A DNA stretch of 64,000 bases from Lachnospiraceae bacterium UBA3282 (GCA_002361735.1 DETS01000011.1:1-64000); one strand, 5' to 3'. Numbered from the stretch's first letter, positions 43,680 to 53,420 are shown. The notes: a model not told the origin generated them from the sequence alone. A program made the numbers and translations.

Positions 43680-45845
43680 TTATCTCTTAAGATTTACCAG
43701 CTCCTCCAGCATGGAGTCGGAGGTGGTGATGATACGGCTGTTTGCCTGGAAACCACGCTGTGTGGTGATCATCTCGGTAAACTCGCCCGCCAGATCGACG
43801 TTACTCATCTCCAGCACGCCGGATTCCATGGAACCCTCGCCGTCCGAGGTGATATCGATACCGACGCCGTCGAACTCGCCGGAGTTCATGGTCGTGGAAT
43901 AAAGGTTGTTGCCCGCCTTAGCAAGACCTGCCGCATTGGCAAACTTCGTCACCGCGATCTGTCCCAACAGCTTGGTCATGCCGTTATCGTAGGACGCTCT
44001 GATCTTACCGTCCGAGCCGACCTCCACGCCGATCAGCGCACCTTCCTTACGGCCTGCGCCGAGGTTGTTGGAGGAACCGTCGCCGCTGTCCATGGCAACG
44101 GTAGAAGTCTTACCGTTATTGACATTTCTCATCGTCCCAAAGTCGATGGAGGTGTCATGGAAATGCCCCAAATCTACGGTCGCGCCCGTCAGATCGGTAG
44201 CGGACCCCGCAAAGTCGAGGGTCGCAGCTCTCTGACCGTTGGAACCGATGTACACAAACTCACCGTTCTCGGTATCGAACACCAGCATATTGCCCTTATA
44301 GGACTCGTTCATCTCGATGCTCGCCTGCCCGTCAGGTGCAATGTAGTTAATGGTATACTTTACGGTCTCGGTGTCTTTCAGACCATACACCCGCTCCAGA
44401 ATCGTGGTATAATTCGCCTCGGTCGCATCGATGGTCTCGGAAAGCTTTCCGGTCTTTTGGTTATAATTCAACTCTTTTGTCGGCTCAAATGCCGCGGAGA
44501 AACTCACATTCACCGTGCCGTCTTCATCCACTTCCACCTTGGTGACCGTCACCTTGCCGCTCGTCTGGGTCGCTGCACCGCCGCCACCGCCTGCTGCACC
44601 GCCGCCACCGCCTGCTGCACCGTCATTCTTTCCGGTCAGTTTTTCCAGAACTTTCGCCCAAGCATCAACACCACTTTTTTCATCCAAATAGACATCCTTC
44701 GCGGGATTGGCAGACTTATCGCTGTAATAATATTTTCCTTTATTATCGCCCTCTTTGATACGTACCAGCCCGTACTCCGACTTCAGCACTTCCTCGCTCA
44801 GTCCCGTAGAACCTTCCACAACCACACTATTTTTCCCCGTCGGTGCTTTCTTTCCGTCCGTGATCTTCGTGGTATCCGTCTGCTTCTCTCCATCGATCTC
44901 AATAATCTTAAGATCTTCCGCCAGACTCATCATCGGATTCGCGGAAAAACCGATGAGAGAGTCCCCAAAGCTGTAGTCCACCTTAAAGTTTGCAGCGGCA
45001 CCGCCTGTTACTGCAGGCGTATAGGTCACGCCCTGCGGCACATCGTACACCTTTGTGACTGGGTCCATATTGCCGCCGTTTCCGAAAGTAGCGATCTGAT
45101 TGATGTTGCTCAGGTTATAGTATTTCACCAGAGAAACGCCGTCTTCGTTTAAGATATCATCCAGTTCCACATAATAGTTACCATCCTGGCTCATCGCGTG
45201 GTAGCTGATCTTCGCGGTGTACTTATAGCCCAGCTGGTCAAAGAAACTAAAGGTTCTGACCAGACCGGCACTGCTGTGCACATCGGCGCAGTTCTTATCG
45301 AGGATACCCGACGCGGTACCCAGCGTGGTCGCCTCCGGGGGCGCCGTCATATTCTTCTGGTTCATGACCTGCAGAGCGGATACCGTATCGGAACGGATAT
45401 CTCCGGTCTCGCCATCTACCTGCCAGCCCATCACGCGGTAGCCGGTACTCGCCATAACCAGATTGCCCGCGCCGTCAATGGTGAAGGAACCGTCTCTGGT
45501 GAAGAAGTTCTGGGAACCGCTGTTTACGATGAAGAAAGCTTCACCCGAAATCATTACGTCCCAAGGGTTGTTCGTAGACTGCGCGGAACCCTGTCTGGTG
45601 ATGGCAGTGTTGATCGCTGCCGTCTTTGCGCCCAGACCGATCTGTCTGGCGTTCATACCGCCGCGGCCGGTGTCCGCGTTCGCGCCGGAAGCTGCCTGTG
45701 TCTGCTGATAGAGCAGATCGCTGAACACCATGTTCTGCGCCTTGTATGCTGTCGTGTTTACGTTTGCAATGTTGTTACCGATTACATCCATTCTGGTCTG
45801 ATGGGTCTTAAGACCCGATACGCCAGAAAAAAGTGATCTCATCAT
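43680..45845 (-). CDS. flgE: Flagellar hook protein FlgE (long form)
   Basis: Subunit of the flagellar hook. 721 residues, well above the roughly 400 of E. coli. N-terminal rod-type motif SGLKTHQTRMDVIGNNIANVNTTAYK and C-terminal ANSRIITTSDSMLEELVNLKR form the core; the extra length is in the surface-exposed middle (about 300-600). A Gly/Ala insert of two 7-residue copies lies near 411-424. ATG with GGAGG upstream. A 7-bp hairpin at 45881-45904 precedes the ribosome site. Confidence 0.95.
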   Translation of the reverse strand: MMRSLFSGVSGLKTHQTRMDVIGNNIANVNTTAYKAQNMVFSDLLYQQTQAASGANADTGRGGMNARQIGLGAKTAAINTAITRQGSAQSTNNPWDVMISGEAFFIVNSGSQNFFTRDGSFTIDGAGNLVMASTGYRVMGWQVDGETGDIRSDTVSALQVMNQKNMTAPPEATTLGTASGILDKNCADVHSSAGLVRTFSFFDQLGYKYTAKISYHAMSQDGNYYVELDDILNEDGVSLVKYYNLSNINQIATFGNGGNMDPVTKVYDVPQGVTYTPAVTGGAAANFKVDYSFGDSLIGFSANPMMSLAEDLKIIEIDGEKQTDTTKITDGKKAPTGKNSVVVEGSTGLSEEVLKSEYGLVRIKEGDNKGKYYYSDKSANPAKDVYLDEKSGVDAWAKVLEKLTGKNDGAAGGGGGAAGGGGGAATQTSGKVTVTKVEVDEDGTVNVSFSAAFEPTKELNYNQKTGKLSETIDATEANYTTILERVYGLKDTETVKYTINYIAPDGQASIEMNESYKGNMLVFDTENGEFVYIGSNGQRAATLDFAGSATDLTGATVDLGHFHDTSIDFGTMRNVNNGKTSTVAMDSGDGSSNNLGAGRKEGALIGVEVGSDGKIRASYDNGMTKLLGQIAVTKFANAAGLAKAGNNLYSTTMNSGEFDGVGIDITSDGEGSMESGVLEMSNVDLAGEFTEMITTQRGFQANSRIITTSDSMLEELVNLKR
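44572..44622 (-). repeat. 21-bp in-frame tandem repeat in flgE (Gly/Ala stretch)
   Basis: The 21-base unit gctgcaccgccgccaccgcct at 44572-44592 repeats at 44593-44613 and is followed by a partial copy. It encodes AGGGGGA-type units. Such repeats can vary in copy number by slippage and keep the frame. Confidence 0.85.
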
Positions 45846-45880
45846 AGTGAAATGACCTCCTTAATCTCCGATGGAACCGT

Positions 45881-45904
45881 CGTCCCCTCTGTCAGTCGGG
45901 GACG
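45881..45904 (-). other. Hairpin in the flgE leader
   Basis: Arms 45881-45887 and 45898-45904 pair over 7 bp (CGTCCCC/GGGGACG) with a 10-base loop, about 35 bases before the flgE start. The 96-base gap also contains a TAAGCC/GGCTTA pairing. No promoter was recognised. Confidence 0.45.
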
Positions 45905-45941
45905 CTAAGCCTCCTGTAAGGTCCGGCTTATCGTTTACTCG

Positions 45942-46346
45942 TTACATGATTACGGCTCCGTCTATGTTTGTGAATACATTTTCATCGGTCTCCGTCTGAT
46001 CCATCGCCGTGATGACCGTTTGATTCGGCACGCTCACGATGAATGCGAGGGAATCCACAATGACCAACGATTCGTTTATCCCCTTCGCCGAAGCTTTTGC
46101 TGCACCCAGATTCAGGCGTTCCACCTGCTCCTTAGTCAGCTCAATATTCCGGTCTGACAGACGGTTTGCCGCGTGCTTGGAAAATCTTACCTCTCCGGAT
46201 TCCTGAATGACATCCGTCTTTTTTGTCAGGATATCCTGGAAGCTTAACGCTCCCTGGGCAAGCGCCGCGTCTTTCTTTCTGCCTGTGCCTAAATATTGAT
46301 CCTGCAGCTGCGCTATGGAAGGGAAAGAATTGCCTTGTAGCTTCAT
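45942..46346 (-). CDS. Flagellar operon protein, TIGR02530 family
   Basis: 134 residues, conserved between flgD and flgE in many Firmicutes; precise role unknown, probably in hook assembly. The visible core is VRFSKHAANRLSDRNIELT followed by VKGINESLVIVDSLAFIV-like sequence. ATG with GGAGGAG upstream. Confidence 0.85.
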   Translation of the reverse strand: MKLQGNSFPSIAQLQDQYLGTGRKKDAALAQGALSFQDILTKKTDVIQESGEVRFSKHAANRLSDRNIELTKEQVERLNLGAAKASAKGINESLVIVDSLAFIVSVPNQTVITAMDQTETDENVFTNIDGAVIM

Positions 46347-46393
46347 CGTCTCTCCTCCTTGAGATAGCTGCCAGTTTCCGCCGTTTTCCTCTC

Positions 46394-47065
46394 TTAAGCT
46401 TCCTCAGTCTTCTGTGCGTTTGAGACTGCCACCAGATCTTTCATCTTCTTTACATACTTCTTCATGGTGTCAACCTGCTCGTCGGTCAGGAAACTCTTTT
46501 GATAATCGTTCATGCTCTGGTACATCTCGTCTAACTTCTCCACGTTTTCCCTGTCCGTGAGAGACAGATCTTCGATCTTGGGAAGTTTGTTGTAGATGTT
46601 TAACCAGTCCGCTCCCATCTTGTAGGCTTCCAGATACGTGGGATCCGCCACCGTGTCCAGATCATCCATGGAATACAGATCGCCGTTTACGGAAAGGTAT
46701 GCCTTATTGCCTTCGTAAACCACATAGTCTACATTACCCTGTACCGTGGTCTCTCTGCCCTGAGAATCTTTTACTTTCAGAAGCACCGTCTCGCCCACAA
46801 GGCTGGATGCCCGGAAAAGATCCATCGATGCGCTCATGTTCTGCATCTGCTCAAGCTCCGAGAAGGTTGCGTACTGCGAAATGTACTCGGTGTTTGACGT
46901 AGGCTCCAGGGGATCCTGATACTTCATCTGCGCCACCAGAAGCTGCAGGAAAGCATCCTTATCCAGAGTGTTGGAACCCTTTAACTTTTCCTTTTCCTTC
47001 GCCAGAGACGCCGCGGAATTGGATTCCACGAACTTACCGTTCTCTACTTTCTGTACTACTCCCAT
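46394..47065 (-). CDS. flgD: Flagellar hook assembly protein FlgD
   Basis: Hook cap needed for FlgE polymerisation. 223 residues; the FlgD N-terminal signature LDKDAFLQLLVAQMKYQDPLEPTSNTEY is near 35-60. The C-terminal part is atypical: instead of the usual Ig/TUDOR region it ends in a helical, Lys-rich tail. It follows fliK by 18 bases. Confidence 0.93.
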   Translation of the reverse strand: MGVVQKVENGKFVESNSAASLAKEKEKLKGSNTLDKDAFLQLLVAQMKYQDPLEPTSNTEYISQYATFSELEQMQNMSASMDLFRASSLVGETVLLKVKDSQGRETTVQGNVDYVVYEGNKAYLSVNGDLYSMDDLDTVADPTYLEAYKMGADWLNIYNKLPKIEDLSLTDRENVEKLDEMYQSMNDYQKSFLTDEQVDTMKKYVKKMKDLVAVSNAQKTEEA

Positions 47066-47083
47066 ACTTTCACTCCTTTTTTG

Positions 47084-48634
47084 TTATGCCGTATAATCAA
47101 CTGTGCTGCCGTTTGCCTGCATCATCTCCACCGCGATCCGCTCCGAATCCTCGAGCGTATCCAGCTCTTCTTCCTCGAGCTCATCCAGGTTGATCCTGCG
47201 TGTGCCGTTCTTCTTTGCACTCTCATTACCCTGATCCGCCGCATCCTGTCCGTCGCCGTACTGCTCGCCGTAAGAATGGTTCGCAACGGTGACCTCAACG
47301 GCTTCCACCTTGATGCCCTGCTCCTCAAACTGCTGTTTCAACTGGATCATCTGGGTTTCCAGAACCGCTTTTACGCTTTCATTCTGCGCTGCAAACTGAG
47401 CCGTGATGACGCCGTCCTTCGCCGCGATCTGTACATGAACCGTGCCCAGGCTTGCGGGATGCAGCTGCATCTCCATCTCCTGTGTCTCAGGTTTTAAGTT
47501 AAACTTCATGTACTCCACGATCTGATCCATGATTTGATTCGTCTCGGGCTGCGTGTATACCGGCTGCTCCGCCGGTGCCTCCACCTCTGCGGTCTGACCC
47601 GTAAGGTGCTGCAACAGGGCGCCTCCTGCGGACTGCTCTCCCGCATGGGAACCCTCCTGCCCGTGATGCTCCTCGCCCATGCCGCTCTTTTTCGCGACCG
47701 GCTCGGTCTCAGGCGCCGTCTGTGTCACCTGCTCGCTCACGTGCTTCTCGCCGCTGGCATCGTCCACCGTCACTTTGATCTGTACCGTGCCGCCGTCCTT
47801 TGCCACGGATACCGCGTAATCCTTCATGCCTTCCACGCTCACCTCGGGTTCCTCACCCACGGGTGTCTGCACATCGGGCTGCAAGTCCTGTACGGGTTCC
47901 TCCTTCGCCTCGCTTAAATCCGCTACCAGCTTTTCCAGTTCCTCCGGTGTCAGCCCCAGTTCTTCCTGTAAGGCTCCCAGGGTCTCCTGCACCGATCCTA
48001 ACAGCTGCTGCAGGTTGCCATAGAGGGTCTCATCCGTTACCAGCGTCAGCTCATCCGTGCTCTCCGAAAGCTGCAATAACAGCTGTTTCAGATTCGCGAT
48101 ATCAAAGAGATCCACTGCCGTAAGTCCCAAGACTTCCATGGCTTCCTCCACTTTTTCAAGCGGAATCTGCATCACGTCGACGATTTCGGCAACGAGCTCC
48201 TCTGCCGCCTTCTCCACAGTCTCCTGTGCGGCGGTGTCTGTTTCCTTGCCATCTTCTGTCCCGGTGATCGCTTCGCCCTTTTCTCCTTCGGCTGCCTTAT
48301 CCTGCGTACCGTCCGCCGCAGTCTTTGCATCCTCGGGATTCTTGGTCCCGGCGGTCTGCTCTGTGCCTTCCTGCTTCGCCGCATCCTTCGGCTGCGCGGT
48401 TTCCTGCGCCTTCTCTGCAGTCGGCTGTGTCTTTTCCGCAGTCACCTGCACCGCCTGTTTCGACGTCTGTGCCTGTGCTGCCGCCTGAGATTTCTGCATT
48501 CCCGCAAGCTGATCGCCCATCTTAGTCATAAGCTTGTCGAAACGTTCCTGCACGAGCTCATCCGTTTTGGCAGAAGTCTGGCTGCCCTGCACTGTGCCAA
48601 ATGGCGACAGGGCTTTTACATTGTCTACCGTCAT
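47084..48634 (-). CDS. fliK: Flagellar hook-length control protein FliK
   Basis: Molecular ruler that triggers the FlhB switch. 516 residues: a long low-complexity N-terminal region rich in Gln, Ala, Thr, Lys and Glu, and a C-terminal Flg_hook domain with LKPETQEMEMQLHPASLG near 375-400. ATG with AAAGGAGG upstream. It is preceded by the largest gap inside the first half of the cluster, which holds a SigD-like element. Confidence 0.92.
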   Translation of the reverse strand: MTVDNVKALSPFGTVQGSQTSAKTDELVQERFDKLMTKMGDQLAGMQKSQAAAQAQTSKQAVQVTAEKTQPTAEKAQETAQPKDAAKQEGTEQTAGTKNPEDAKTAADGTQDKAAEGEKGEAITGTEDGKETDTAAQETVEKAAEELVAEIVDVMQIPLEKVEEAMEVLGLTAVDLFDIANLKQLLLQLSESTDELTLVTDETLYGNLQQLLGSVQETLGALQEELGLTPEELEKLVADLSEAKEEPVQDLQPDVQTPVGEEPEVSVEGMKDYAVSVAKDGGTVQIKVTVDDASGEKHVSEQVTQTAPETEPVAKKSGMGEEHHGQEGSHAGEQSAGGALLQHLTGQTAEVEAPAEQPVYTQPETNQIMDQIVEYMKFNLKPETQEMEMQLHPASLGTVHVQIAAKDGVITAQFAAQNESVKAVLETQMIQLKQQFEEQGIKVEAVEVTVANHSYGEQYGDGQDAADQGNESAKKNGTRRINLDELEEEELDTLEDSERIAVEMMQANGSTVDYTA

Positions 48635-48737
48635 TCCTGCTCTTTCCTCCTTTCTGCAGTTTTCAAGGTACTGTAATGCTTTATATATAACGCGTGTTAT
48701 TTTACGCGAAATATATCAAAGGTAACTCTCTTTGTTT

Positions 48738-48764
48738 ATATCGGCACATTTGCACCGCCCATAA
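48738..48764 (-). promoter_or_regulatory. Candidate sigma-28 (SigD) promoter before fliK
   Basis: GCCGATAT at 48738-48745 is a perfect SigD -10 element. Fifteen bases upstream the -35 region reads TTAT rather than the consensus TAAA, so the match is partial. It lies in a 184-base gap without a gene; the rest contains a small CGCGT/ACGCG hairpin and AT-rich sequence. Confidence 0.5.
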
Positions 48765-48818
48765 AGCGTTTTTTCTCAAACTCCAAAAATTACACCCGTT
48801 ATATCACGGTATTGCACG

Positions 48819-49703
48819 TTACAGATCCGGATCCATGATCCTGGTCAATCTGGCTGCCGTCTCCGCATCCATCACACCGAGGATAGCTCCCCGTTCCTTC
48901 GTGCCCATCTGATTGAGGATCTTTGCCGCCAGATCCAGATCGTCCGTCATCGCCTCGAAGATCTTCGCCGCCTGCACGGGCTCCATCTCCGCGTATGCCT
49001 GTGCGTAATTCTGAATCTGTTTATCCGTCTCTATCTGTTCGATCACCTGCTTATACAGGTACTCCGCCGTGGTGGGATCCATGGTCTCGTAATACTTCTG
49101 ATACTCCTCCACACCCGGACCGTTCTCGGCGTAGACCACTTCCTCGTAAAACTCTGTCTTGATCCGTTCAAACTCAATCTGCGCATCCTCGAAGGTCTGG
49201 AGCCTCTCGATCTCCGCCCGCAGTTCCGCCAGCTCCTCAGAGTCCACGGTGCTTGCCGCCTGCGCGTCCTCGAGCTGTAATTCCAATTCCTTGATATAAT
49301 CCACTGCCTCCCGCAGGCTCGTGTAACCGCCATAGGATTCCTCGTCATCCGTCGTCACCGTCGTATCGGAGGGCAGGATCTTGTTGACCACAGGCACATC
49401 CTTTAAGACGGGCGCAAGCACGCCGGAACCGAAACCGCCTACGTCCAACTTGATCAGCAGGCAGAGGATCGCTACCCAGATCGCGACAATAACAACTGTT
49501 ACTAAAAAGACGGAAACGCCGCCGCCCTCGTCGTCATCAAGCTGTGCTTCCTGCTCGGCGATTTCCTTCGCGCGCTGCTTTGCTTCTTTCTTCTGCGCCT
49601 TTCTGTCGCTCTTGATCTTATTGCGTTCGTCCTTTAATCTCTTTTTTTCCGCTTTTTTATCAATGGGCGGTTCCATCCCCATATTCATCGCTTCCGCTGC
49701 CAT
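48819..49703 (-). CDS. MotE-like protein (MgtE N-domain), ylxF position
   Basis: About 294 residues: a charged cytoplasmic N terminus (Lys/Glu/Ala helix), one membrane helix (about 65-85), a coiled coil, and a C-terminal MgtE_N-type domain (KIFEAMTDDLDLAAKILNQMG; MDAETAARLTRIMDPDL). MotE-family proteins are chaperones of MotC in other bacteria; in Firmicutes this position is ylxF, of unknown role. I chose the ATG at 49703 (AAAGGA nine bases upstream) inside the end of fliJ; the frame extends further. Confidence 0.75.
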   Translation of the reverse strand: MAAEAMNMGMEPPIDKKAEKKRLKDERNKIKSDRKAQKKEAKQRAKEIAEQEAQLDDDEGGGVSVFLVTVVIVAIWVAILCLLIKLDVGGFGSGVLAPVLKDVPVVNKILPSDTTVTTDDEESYGGYTSLREAVDYIKELELQLEDAQAASTVDSEELAELRAEIERLQTFEDAQIEFERIKTEFYEEVVYAENGPGVEEYQKYYETMDPTTAEYLYKQVIEQIETDKQIQNYAQAYAEMEPVQAAKIFEAMTDDLDLAAKILNQMGTKERGAILGVMDAETAARLTRIMDPDL

Positions 49704-50157
49704 CTTCATTTTCCTTTCCGCGCTGCCCGTAGGTGTAGCTCGTGAGCTCATCCACGACCTTGGCTTCTGCCTTCTTTTCTTCCTCTAAAAATTGAAGCAG
49801 TGCCTTTTCCTTTAACTTCTCGTGCATCTTGCGCTCCTGCATGATCTCTGTCAGCTTCTGTCTCGCAAGTTCCAATACCTCCGCCGCCCGCATCACTTCA
49901 AGCTGCTGCGCCGCGATCAGGTCGTCCATTACCATGAGGGCGTTGCGATTGTCCCGCAGATCGGTGACGCTTACCGATTTTTCCCGCAGCCGTCTGCCCT
50001 CCTCAAAATATGCTTCCTTTCTGTCGAACAGGATCTGCCGTTTTTCTTCCTCCTCCTGCAGGCGCATCTGCGCCCTGCCAACCTCCATCTTCGCCTGCGT
50101 CTCAAGCTGGTACTTGATATTCAGGATGCTCTGCATTCTGTACCGAAATTTCGCCAT
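49660..50157 (-). CDS. fliJ: Flagellar export chaperone FliJ
   Basis: Coiled-coil stalk of the export ATPase. 165 residues, almost entirely helical, with FRYRMQSILNIKYQLETQAK at the N terminus. It follows fliI by 14 bases and overlaps the MotE-like gene. Confidence 0.93.
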   Translation of the reverse strand: MAKFRYRMQSILNIKYQLETQAKMEVGRAQMRLQEEEEKRQILFDRKEAYFEEGRRLREKSVSVTDLRDNRNALMVMDDLIAAQQLEVMRAAEVLELARQKLTEIMQERKMHEKLKEKALLQFLEEEKKAEAKVVDELTSYTYGQRGKENEDGSGSDEYGDGTAH

Positions 50158-50171
50158 GACCGGTCACCTGT

Positions 50172-51500
50172 TTACTCCTCGTCCGCTTCCGCGAAAAGTT
50201 CTCTTAACATGTCCACGGCATCCGAATAATCATATTTAGAGTCCACATCCTGCATCAAAAACTCGTTTACCGCTTCGATTTTCTCGATCGCGTAGTCAAT
50301 GTTTTTGTTGCTGCCGCTCTTGTAAGCGCCGATATTGATCAGATCTTCCGCCTCGTTATAGGTAGCGAGAACATTTTTCAGTTTTCCCGCCAGAGACTTA
50401 TGCTCCTTATCCACGATCTGACTCATACATCTGGAGATGCTCTGTAAGACATCGATTGCCGGATAGTGGTTTTGGTGCGCCAGTTTTCTGTTCAGCATGA
50501 TGTGACCGTCCAGAATACTTCTGGCGGTATCCGTGATCGGCTCGTTCATATCGTCGCCGTCCACCAGCACCGTGTAAAGTCCGGTGATGGACCCCACCGC
50601 CGCACAGCCCGCCCTCTCCAAAAGGCGCGGCATCTCCGAATACACACTGGGGGGATAGCCTCTTGACACCGGCGGTTCCCCACTGGCTAAGCCAATCTCC
50701 CTTTGTGCCATGGAAAAACGGGTCAGAGAGTCCATCATCAAAAGGACGTCCTTGCCCTGATCCCTGAAATACTCTGCGATCGCACAGGCAGTCTTTGCCG
50801 CCTTGTTTCTCTCGAGAGCCGATTTGTCCGAAGTGGCAACCACCACCACAGAACGGCGCATACCTTCCTCGCCCAAGTCTCTCTCTACGAACTCGCGCAC
50901 CTCACGCCCGCGCTCGCCGATGAGGGCGATGACATTGATATCCGCCTTTGTATTTCTCGCAAACATACCCATCAGCGTAGATTTTCCCACGCCGGAACCT
51001 GCAAAAATACCGATACGCTGTCCCTTTCCCACGGTCATCAGACCGTCGATGGCTTTTACGCCCAAGGGCAGCACTTCGTCAATGATCTTACGGCTCATGG
51101 CATCCGGCGGCTGCGCCTCCACACTGTAGGGCACGCCCGGCAGATACTCGCCGTCGATCCTGCCGAGACCGTCGAGCACCTTACCCAAAAGATCCTCGCT
51201 GACCGGCACCGTCAGGGGATTGCCCGTGTTTTCCACGATACATCCCAGTCCGATTCCGTCCGTCTTATCACAGGGCATCAGGAGTGTTCTCTTGTCCTTG
51301 AAACCGACTACCTCCGCCGTGATCGGCGGAAAATCACTCCCGACCGGATAAATCACGCACAGATCGCCAAGCTTCGCTTCCGGACCCGCGGATTCTATGG
51401 TGAGTCCCACGACATTTTCCACCCTGCCCTTTTTCTTAAAAAAGGTGTCGTCCTTTATGCTGCTGTATTTATAGTAATTGATCGCCGGATTCATCCTCAA
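50172..51500 (-). CDS. fliI: Flagellum-specific ATPase FliI
   Basis: ATPase of the flagellar export apparatus, related to F1 beta. 442 residues with Walker A GIFAGSGVGKSTLMGM (near 165) and the SLTRFSMAQREIGLASGEPPVSRGYPP stretch. ATG start; fliH ends 12 bases upstream. Confidence 0.97.
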   Translation of the reverse strand: MRMNPAINYYKYSSIKDDTFFKKKGRVENVVGLTIESAGPEAKLGDLCVIYPVGSDFPPITAEVVGFKDKRTLLMPCDKTDGIGLGCIVENTGNPLTVPVSEDLLGKVLDGLGRIDGEYLPGVPYSVEAQPPDAMSRKIIDEVLPLGVKAIDGLMTVGKGQRIGIFAGSGVGKSTLMGMFARNTKADINVIALIGERGREVREFVERDLGEEGMRRSVVVVATSDKSALERNKAAKTACAIAEYFRDQGKDVLLMMDSLTRFSMAQREIGLASGEPPVSRGYPPSVYSEMPRLLERAGCAAVGSITGLYTVLVDGDDMNEPITDTARSILDGHIMLNRKLAHQNHYPAIDVLQSISRCMSQIVDKEHKSLAGKLKNVLATYNEAEDLINIGAYKSGSNKNIDYAIEKIEAVNEFLMQDVDSKYDYSDAVDMLRELFAEADEE

Positions 51501-51512
51501 CCCTTCTCGATA

Positions 51513-52394
51513 CTAAACTTTTTCATAAGATAACACTTGTAATTTCTTAGTCAGCTCCTCCAACTGCGTCCCTACGCCGCAGTCAAAGATCCCGCCGTCC
51601 GTCTCGATCAGACAATCTCCCTTAGAGAGGGCGATATCCTCAATGATCTCGATGATACCGCGGCCGGCAACAGCCCCCTCCATCAGGGTCTGCTTCTGCA
51701 TATTGACATGAGGGTAATCGTCCGCCGACACATGCACAATGAAGGTTCTGCTGCTCTCTACCTTTCGCAAAGTAGAATCGATCAGATGTACCAAAATGTC
51801 TCTGTTATCCATCAGATCCACGCCAAAGATATGGCTGTAGACATCCGTTATCGTCTCAATAAAGCGGGGTTCCAGATTTTCCAGCATCTCGTCGTACTCA
51901 GCTTCCAGCGCACGCCGCCTCTCAGCCAGCTCCTGCTTTAAGCCGTCCGCTTCCGCCATGCCTTGCCGGTAGCCTTCCTCGTACCCCTGCCTGTTCCCTT
52001 CTTCCACGGCGTCAGCCCGCATGGACATGCTCTGGCTGCGCGCCTCCTCAACGATCCGTCCCGCCTCGGCTTTCGCCTCCTCAATGATGGCTTGTGCCTG
52101 CTCCTCGATTTCCTCAAGACTCGGACCTGCAAGCTCCGCGGCTTTGATGACGCCGGATGCTCCCTCTCCGTCATCAAAGAGCGCGTCGATTTCTTCTCCG
52201 GCAATACCGCTCGTGAACTCCTCGTCGCCTTCGCCTTCCTCCTCGTCAAAGGATGGCAGGGCGGACGCATTGGCTCTGCGGAGATTCTCCCACTCCTCGA
52301 TCCGCTCCGCAACGAGGGCATTGGAGTCGATCACGCATTTCTCCTCGCCATCCACTCTGACCCAACCGGCTTTATATAATGTTCTTGGCTTCAT
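51513..52394 (-). CDS. fliH: Flagellar assembly protein FliH
   Basis: Regulator of FliI that docks it to the C ring. About 293 residues: acidic N-terminal region, a long Glu/Ala coiled coil (EEIEEQAQAIIEEAKAEAGRIVEEARSQ) and a C-terminal domain ending in SYEKV. The ATG at 52394 starts one base after the fliG stop; a TTG at 52436 is an alternative. No strong ribosome site is visible, so translation is likely coupled to fliG. Confidence 0.9.
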   Translation of the reverse strand: MKPRTLYKAGWVRVDGEEKCVIDSNALVAERIEEWENLRRANASALPSFDEEEGEGDEEFTSGIAGEEIDALFDDGEGASGVIKAAELAGPSLEEIEEQAQAIIEEAKAEAGRIVEEARSQSMSMRADAVEEGNRQGYEEGYRQGMAEADGLKQELAERRRALEAEYDEMLENLEPRFIETITDVYSHIFGVDLMDNRDILVHLIDSTLRKVESSRTFIVHVSADDYPHVNMQKQTLMEGAVAGRGIIEIIEDIALSKGDCLIETDGGIFDCGVGTQLEELTKKLQVLSYEKV

Positions 52395-52395
52395 C

Positions 52396-53415
52396 TTAAA
52401 CAATGATCTCGTCGCCTCCGCCTCTGGAGATAACAATTTCTGCAGCGTCTTCCAGTTTTCTGATGATATTTACGATCTTCTGCTGTGCTTCCTCCACGTC
52501 CTTCATACGGACAGGACCCATAAACTCCATGTCCTCCTTGATCATGACCGCAAGACGCTTGGAGAGGTTATTGAAGATTGCATTCTGCACTTCTTCATTA
52601 GAGCCCTTGAGGGCAATCGCCAGATCGGAATTATCCACATCACGCAGCACACGCTGAATCGCACGGTCGTCCAAAAGCAGGATATCCTCGAAGACGAACA
52701 TCTTCTTTCTGATCTCGTCCGCCAGTTCCGGCTCCTCGATCTCCAATGTCTCCATGATATGCTTCTCTGTACCGCGGTCCACGGTATTTAAGATCTCTAC
52801 GACAGCATCCACGCCGCCGATGATCGTGTAATCCTGGTTTACCAGGGATGACAGTTTGGATTCCAATACTTTCTCCACTTCCTTGATCACGTCCGGACTG
52901 GTTCTGTCCATGACGGCAATACGCTTGGTAACATCCGCCTGTCTGTCCGGCGGAAGCGCGGAAACGATGATAGCCGCCTGACCGGGCGCTAAGTAGGATA
53001 AAATAAGGGCAATGGTCTGCGGATGCTCGTCCTGAATAAAGTTTAAGAGCTGAGCCGCGTCCGCCTTTCTGACAAACTCGAACGGCTTTACCTGCAGGGA
53101 CGCCGTCAGTTTGCCGATCACGTCCATCGCCTTCTCGGAACCAAAAGACTTTTCCAAAAGTTCTTTGGCGTAGTTGATGCCGCCCTCCGCGATATACTGC
53201 TGCGCCAGACATACCTGATAGAACTCATTTACCACGCTGTCTTTGAGCTGCGGTGTAATGCTTCTGGTATTGGCGATCTCCAGAGTCAGTTCCTCCACCT
53301 CGTCCTCTTTTAAGTGCTTAAAGATCGCTGCGGATTTCTCCGGTCCCAGAGCAATCATCAGGATAGCCGCTTTTTGAATGCCGCTTATCTTTTCATCGGT
53401 TGACTTGGCAGCCAT
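52396..53415 (-). CDS. fliG: Flagellar motor switch protein FliG
   Basis: Rotor protein that contacts MotA; 339 residues with EVEELTLEIANTRSITP near the N terminus, the EHPQTIALILSYL hinge near 125, and the C-terminal torque helix with charged residues (IQRVLRDVDNSDLAIALKG). ATG with GGGGGTAAG upstream, 5 bases after fliF. Confidence 0.97.
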   Translation of the reverse strand: MAAKSTDEKISGIQKAAILMIALGPEKSAAIFKHLKEDEVEELTLEIANTRSITPQLKDSVVNEFYQVCLAQQYIAEGGINYAKELLEKSFGSEKAMDVIGKLTASLQVKPFEFVRKADAAQLLNFIQDEHPQTIALILSYLAPGQAAIIVSALPPDRQADVTKRIAVMDRTSPDVIKEVEKVLESKLSSLVNQDYTIIGGVDAVVEILNTVDRGTEKHIMETLEIEEPELADEIRKKMFVFEDILLLDDRAIQRVLRDVDNSDLAIALKGSNEEVQNAIFNNLSKRLAVMIKEDMEFMGPVRMKDVEEAQQKIVNIIRKLEDAAEIVISRGGGDEIIV

Positions 53416-53420
53416 TTATC

